Shown here in pieces: positions 59,539 to 64,000 of a stretch of DNA of 64,000 bases. The notes beneath the pieces were generated by a model that saw only the letters and a list, made by a program, of their open reading frames with translations, was not told where the DNA came from and searched no databases. Within the stretch, counting starts at the first letter, position 1. The number at the start of each line of letters is the position of its first letter. Position numbers and translations under genes: made by a program. Source of the DNA: Stromatinia cepivora (lineage: Eukaryota; Ascomycota; Leotiomycetes; Helotiales; Sclerotiniaceae); assembly GCA_014898415.1 (NCBI GenBank), contig RCTD01000032.1, positions 434,001-498,000 on the forward strand, given 5' to 3'.

Positions 59539-61472
59539 GAGCCCTCCTTTCTGAGGCTTTCGTCCTCGAAAGCCTGTGAAATGAAACCATTTAAGTTGAA
59601 ATATCCAATCAAAACCAGTATCATTCGATGTTGTATTGTATGCCTTTTCGTGAAACCATCGATATTGTGTTGTATACCTTTTCGTAGAACCATCGATATG
59701 TATGTCTTTTCGTAAAACCATTGTATTGTGTTGTATGCTTTTTCGTAGAACCATTGTAGATCCTTTCAACTCTTCTAAATCCTCCATTCCTACTCTACAA
59801 TAGTCGGCCGAGCTGAAACTCCAATGGAGAACTTTATACAATGATTAAATCTATAATAATTCCTCCAATAATGAAATTATAATGTCTACATCTTTATTTT
59901 ATAAAGTTCAGTATTCTCATTTCTTTGAAAACTCTTCAATATCATTTAAAAACCCTTGTATGTATATTCATTTTCGATTCATTTTCAATTCGATTTTGGT
60001 ACGATTTCGATACGATTTCGATAGGTATGCTTTCGATTTGGATTCGATATATTTTCGATTTGGATTCGGTATGCTTTTGGTTTGGGTTCGGTATGCTTTT
60101 GATTCGGATTCGGTATGCTTTCGATTTGGATTCGGTATGCTTTCGATTTAGTATGCTTTCGATTTGGTATGCTTTCGATTTGGTATGCTTTCGATTTGGT
60201 ATGCTTTCGATTTGGTATGCTTTCGATTCAAATTCGGTATGCTTTTGGTTTAGTATGCTTTCGATTCAATAAGTAGGGGATATTAATGCCTCCCTTTTTT
60301 GGATCGATGTTTTCGTCGATTTCAATGATCCTGTAGGTTCGGTAAATAATAAAAGGGGGGGGGTTTTCAATTTGCTTTTTCTTTTGAAATCTGAAATATA
60401 AATATATTATATCCTTTAATATTATTAAATTTGTATCAAGAAAATGATGATTTTAGTATAAATACTATTTCGTCTTCAGTTAATATGTTAGTTTTCCAAC
60501 ATAGATCCGATTGTTTGCAATTAGTTTTCATTAGTGATCCTTTAGAATCATATAAGGGCTAACTTCACCCTTTTTTTTGGAAAAGGCCTAGCATTCCGTT
60601 AAAGGGAAGAGGCTTCAAGTATTCCGTTAGGGTTCTGTTTTTGAAAACAGAAATACAGCTAGTATTGTATATGAATTCGTTCATTGTATTCTTTAAGGGT
60701 AATATCATTGTATTCCTTAACGATAATACCAAAAGCTTTATTATCATCATTTATAAATCCGTTCATTGTACTCTTCAAGGGTAGTACCAAAGGCTTCATT
60801 ATCATCATTTCAATTTCAATATCTTCAACTTCAATGTCTTCGGCTTCAATATCTTCAACTTCAATATCTTCAACTTTTCCAACAACTTTTATATTCAAAT
60901 TCTTCATTTTTCCGATGGGGTTTCGAAGGTTTTCCATATGCTTTCGTTTTTTCGTCCTTTTGTTTGAATGATTTGTGTGATTTAAGAATTCGCTTTCGAA
61001 TTTCGTAAAATAGGGTAGGGTTCGGTTCGTATATCATATTCATATCTTTCGAATATATCTTTTCAATTCCTTCTTCTTGTTTTTCTTGATTTTCTTGATT
61101 CGAAGGTTTTTCGTAGTATTTTGGTAGGTTTTTCGATAATATTCCGAAGGGTCTTCGAAGGTTCGTTTTGAGGTCAAATTCGTATATGTTTTGAGAGTAA
61201 ATTTCGAAGGGTTTTCGAAGGTTCGTTTTGAGATCAAATTCGTATATATTTTGAGGGTAAATTTCAAAAGGTTTTCGAAGGTTTTCGATAATATTCCGAA
61301 GGGTTTTCGAAGGTTCGTTTCGAGGTTAAATTCATATATGTTTTGAGGGTAATTTTTGAAGGTGAATTCTGAAAAATTTTCGAAGGGTTTTCGAAGATTC
61401 GAATGAATCAAAAAAATGAGGTTATTCCCAAAATTAATCGATGAGTTGCTTTTAAAAAAGAATGAAAAGAAT

Positions 61473-61664
61473 TGTAAGAATTACAGCAAAGAATCGGTTA
61501 ATATTCGAATAACAATATGTTTGGGTTTAGAATCAAGACTTTTCATTACTTTCTTTCTAATAATATTGAAGAATTCCCTTCTATATAGGTGAAAACTCTT
61601 CAAACTAGCGTACAATTCGGCCCGCTTTCGGCTAGCCCTAGTTTCGTAGTTGAGGTTCGTAACA
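61473..61664 (+). repeat. Right LTR of the second element
   Basis: 192 bp, nearly identical to the left LTR. It lies only 137 bp from the stop codon of the GH3 gene. Confidence 0.9.
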
Positions 61665-61710
61665 CTAACGTCATCTCTTCTCCCCCTTTCTATTAATAAT
61701 CTCAAATCTT

Positions 61711-61767
61711 AATTCTCAATTCTCAATTCTCAATTCTCAATTCTCAATTCTCAATTCTCAATTCTCA
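61711..61767. repeat. 7-bp tandem repeat (AATTCTC)n
   Basis: About eight perfect copies between the LTR element and the last exon of the GH3 gene, in its probable 3' UTR. Confidence 0.93.
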
Positions 61768-61800
61768 AATCTACTAACAGCTTCAAATCCACAGAGCATC

Positions 61801-64000
61801 TCAAGGTAAACATTGACCTATTCCATCCGATCCAATATATTAGCATTCGAACCTGATCCCAAAACCAACCTTGGAAAACCACAATAAAAGCATAACTAAA
61901 ATCATAAAACCAAAATCATAACCAAAAGCACAACAAAAGATTCCAACCCAGAAATTAGGGAAAAACCAAGGGGAGAAACTCACTATAATAAGTATTACTA
62001 AATTTACAAGTTCCACTTGCGCAGATACTTGGGCCTGTGTATCCGATTCCGGCGCATTGTCCGTATAGGGTTTGGGTTGTTGCGCTCGTAGTAGTAGTAC
62101 TACTTGAACTGGTTGATGGGGGAGTTGAAGTTATTAGGGTTGTTTTACTAGAAGTTGATGTTAGGGTTGTAGAAGGTGAGGATGTACTCGTACTCGTACT
62201 ACTCCCACCACTAAAAAGCACTCCCGATAATCGTAAATCCCTACTACTAGCCCCCACCCAAACATCAAAAGAACCCGCCGGTAAAATCCAACTCTGAGAT
62301 CCCGTATCCCAATAACTCAAATCTTTTCTCCTCAATTCAAACATTAAACTATTTTTCGCACCCGCCGCCAAACTTATCTTCTTAAACCCGCGAAGTTGTT
62401 TGGGTGGTGTATTGGGTACTGAAGCTGGGAATCCAATGTAGAGTTGTGCTATTTCAGCAGCGGGGACGCTACCGTTATTTGTGATTGTAATTGAAATCGT
62501 AGCGATAGTATCGAAGAGATTTGATTTTCCGCCAGGAAGAAGTGCACTATTTCCAAGAGAGGAAGATATTGATGAAAGAACCAAGTTCGAATGTGAGAAA
62601 GTAGAATAACTCAATCCATACCCGAATTCAAACCGTGGCGTCAGACCAGCTTGATCAAAATGTCTATAATCGATAAACAAACCCTCGGAAAAATTATCAT
62701 CACCATTCGCAATAGCAGTCCCATAATCGACTTGGGATTTTGCGATGGTGTAGGGGAGTTTGCCGCTGGGGGATACGGAACCGTATAGAATATCTACGAG
62801 GGCGTTGCCGGATTCTTGACCGGGGAGTCCGGCCCAGATTATTGCGATGACGTTGGGAAGGGCGAGGATGGACTCGAGGATTAGGGGGCCCACGCTGTGG
62901 ATTACGACGATGGTGTTTTTGTTGACGGCGGCGACGGCGGAGACGAGTGCGTTACCATCGTGCCAGGGATCTAGGTTGATGCGGTCGCCTGCTGCTCCTT
63001 CGACCTATTGTGTTGGGGTAAGTAAAAAGAAAATGATATTGGTGTGCGCGGAACTTACGGTAATGTATCCTTCGCCCGAATCGGAATTGATGAATACGAT
63101 AGCCGTTGCGGCGGCGCTGGCTACTGATGCTCCGGTTGATGTGGAATCTGTATTTGAGAGGGTTACGGTTGTACCGTCTGCGGTAGCTTTGGCTTTAATC
63201 GCATCATATGGTGCAATTAGATATGGGAAATCGGCTGTGCCTGAGCCCCAACCCTATGACATATTTAGCTTTTCATCTCAAACCACCTGGTGGATCAGAT
63301 ACAACAGAGCTAAACGACATAAGAGAGCTAGACAATACAACAAAATGAAACAACATACCATAGCCAACGTCCCCGTATCACACCCCTTATCCGTACACGA
63401 ATTTGCACCCGCTGGATTCACAATAGCATCTTGACCTATTATCGCCAAACTAACTGGTTTCTTAAGCGGCAACGCATTATTAGTATTTTTCAACAACACA
63501 ATTCCATCACGAGCAATGGCTCGAGCAACAGTGTTATGGTTTGAAGAAACATTTGGCCCGCCAACACCACCGTTCCATGAACTCCAGCCAGTTACTACAG
63601 GGTAATTTGTGTCCTGGCCGAGGAAATACCAGGCGGCGAGGATACGGAGGGCCATGTCGTCCAGACGAGTTTGGGGGACTGTGCCGCTGGGTGATTGTTA
63701 GCTGGGGTTGTGGATATGTATGTATTGTTTAGGGAACTTACGCATTTACTGCATTGAGAAGATTTTTTCCCCAGAGGAAATTATTGTCGCCGAAATTGTC
63801 TCCTGGCATCGCCATATCCATTCCTGCATTCGCACTACCTGTTGTAGTATGCTGTGCTGTCCAATCTATATATACTCGTTAATACTTCTCTACCTATTAC
63901 TGATGTATATCCGCAGTTTCAAGTAAGTACGTACCACTAACAACATAACCTTGAAAATCCAATTCATTTTTTAATAATCCGGTAAGTAAAGCTTGATTCT
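61801..64000 (-). CDS. Secreted GH3 beta-glucosidase with C-terminal CBM1, N-terminus beyond window
   Basis: Exons on the minus strand: 64000-63935, 63865-63742, 63686-63359, 63253-63059, 63004-61984 and 61817-61801. Visible GH3 landmarks are [17 protein letters not shown] with the nucleophile Asp, whose codon is split by the 63866-63934 intron, then [50 protein letters not shown] and [11 protein letters not shown] fibronectin-III-like domain ([12 protein letters not shown]) and a Ser/Thr linker lead to a fungal cellulose-binding module ([20 protein letters not shown]). The frame seems to end without the last CBM1 cysteine, but splicing GTGAGT (61983) to TAG (61818) adds YYSQCLP and a stop at 61801, completing the module. 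It hydrolyses cellobiose outside the cell. The signal peptide is outside the window. Confidence 0.92.

Larger units (their letters stand above)
59347..61664 (+). mobile_element. Second LTR element (2318 bp, 192-bp LTRs) without pol
   Basis: Identical-length LTRs at 59347-59538 and 61473-61664 (TGTGAGAATCACAG...GGTTCGTAACA) differ at only a few bases, mostly transitions. Perfect 5-bp target duplications CTAAC flank it (59342-59346; 61665-61669). The shared terminal GGTTCGT(A/C)ACA with the 150-bp LTR family and an A-rich purine tract before the right LTR suggest + orientation. The interior is mostly minisatellite: ~16-bp GGTATGCTTTCGATTT units (60020-60268), CTTCAATATCTTCAA-type units (60810-60880) and ~60-bp TTCGAAGG units (61100-61370). 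No gag or pol is recognised. A non-autonomous LARD/TRIM-like element. Confidence 0.85.

Noticed and set aside
60659..61411. Minus-strand open frames with repeated VEDIE and KPFENxSKFT blocks
   Set aside because: They are translations of minisatellites inside the second LTR element; no gag or pol similarity.

Overview
This window is nuclear DNA of a filamentous ascomycete. The genes carry many short spliceosomal introns (about 46-250 nt) with GTAAGT/GTATGT-type donors and TACTAAC/CTAAC-type branch sites. The products are typical Pezizomycotina housekeeping proteins plus a secreted CBM1-tagged beta-glucosidase, and old repeats carry transition mutations of the repeat-induced point mutation (RIP) type. 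The gene set and style fit a plant-associated member of the Helotiales (Sclerotinia/Botrytis/Monilinia-like). That placement is inference from memory of the families, not from a search. No tRNA, rRNA or CRISPR array was seen.

Layout. 1-0.8 kb: the 3' end of an unrecognised protein. 2.0-4.9 kb (-): rhodanese plus protein-tyrosine-phosphatase protein. 8.2-10.2 kb (+): MFS anion/vitamin-type permease. 10.5-11.5 kb: microsatellites and a 577-bp TA-flanked MITE. 12.1-15.0 kb (-): Sey1 ER-fusion GTPase. 15.9-17.8 kb (+): APC-superfamily permease. 18.0-19.0 kb (-): lysine-rich protein (DUF3245-like). 19.3-20.8 kb (+): succinyl-CoA ligase beta. 21.2-21.9 kb (-): small proline-rich protein. 22-27 kb: gene-poor, with one broken GNAT acetyltransferase. 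27.4-30.8 kb (-): AMP deaminase. 31.5-31.9 kb (+): Chz1. 32.7-33.8 kb (+): Bet1 SNARE. 35.7-36.6 kb (-): Apc15/Mnd2. 39.7-48.6 kb (+): NADH-glutamate synthase interrupted by a 658-residue intein. 49.7-52.2 kb (+): VTC polyphosphate-complex subunit. 52.9-55.5 kb (+): conserved-looking 855-aa protein without a recognised domain. 55.9-61.7 kb: AT-rich transposon cluster. 61.8 kb to the right edge (-): GH3 beta-glucosidase with a C-terminal CBM1, truncated by the window.

The genes are independent housekeeping units rather than a pathway cluster. AMD1/CHZ1, SEY1/permease and the DUF3245-like/LSC2 pair are divergent neighbours sharing promoters. Glutamate synthase, succinyl-CoA ligase and AMP deaminase are central nitrogen, TCA and purine steps. 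Sey1 and Bet1 act in ER shaping and ER-Golgi traffic.

The most notable items are: (a) the GLT1 intein, whose splicing residues look intact, which carries its own spliceosomal intron, and whose first LAGLIDADG motif has lost its aspartate; (b) a Tc1/mariner element into which a gag-only LTR element and a solo LTR of the same family inserted, followed by an inversion between the LTRs that can be read from two swapped target-site duplications (ATTTT and TTTGA); (c) a second, pol-less LTR element with 192-bp LTRs and a perfect CTAAC duplication; (d) a tandem duplication at 38.2-38.7 kb whose copies differ mostly by transitions, as RIP would leave.
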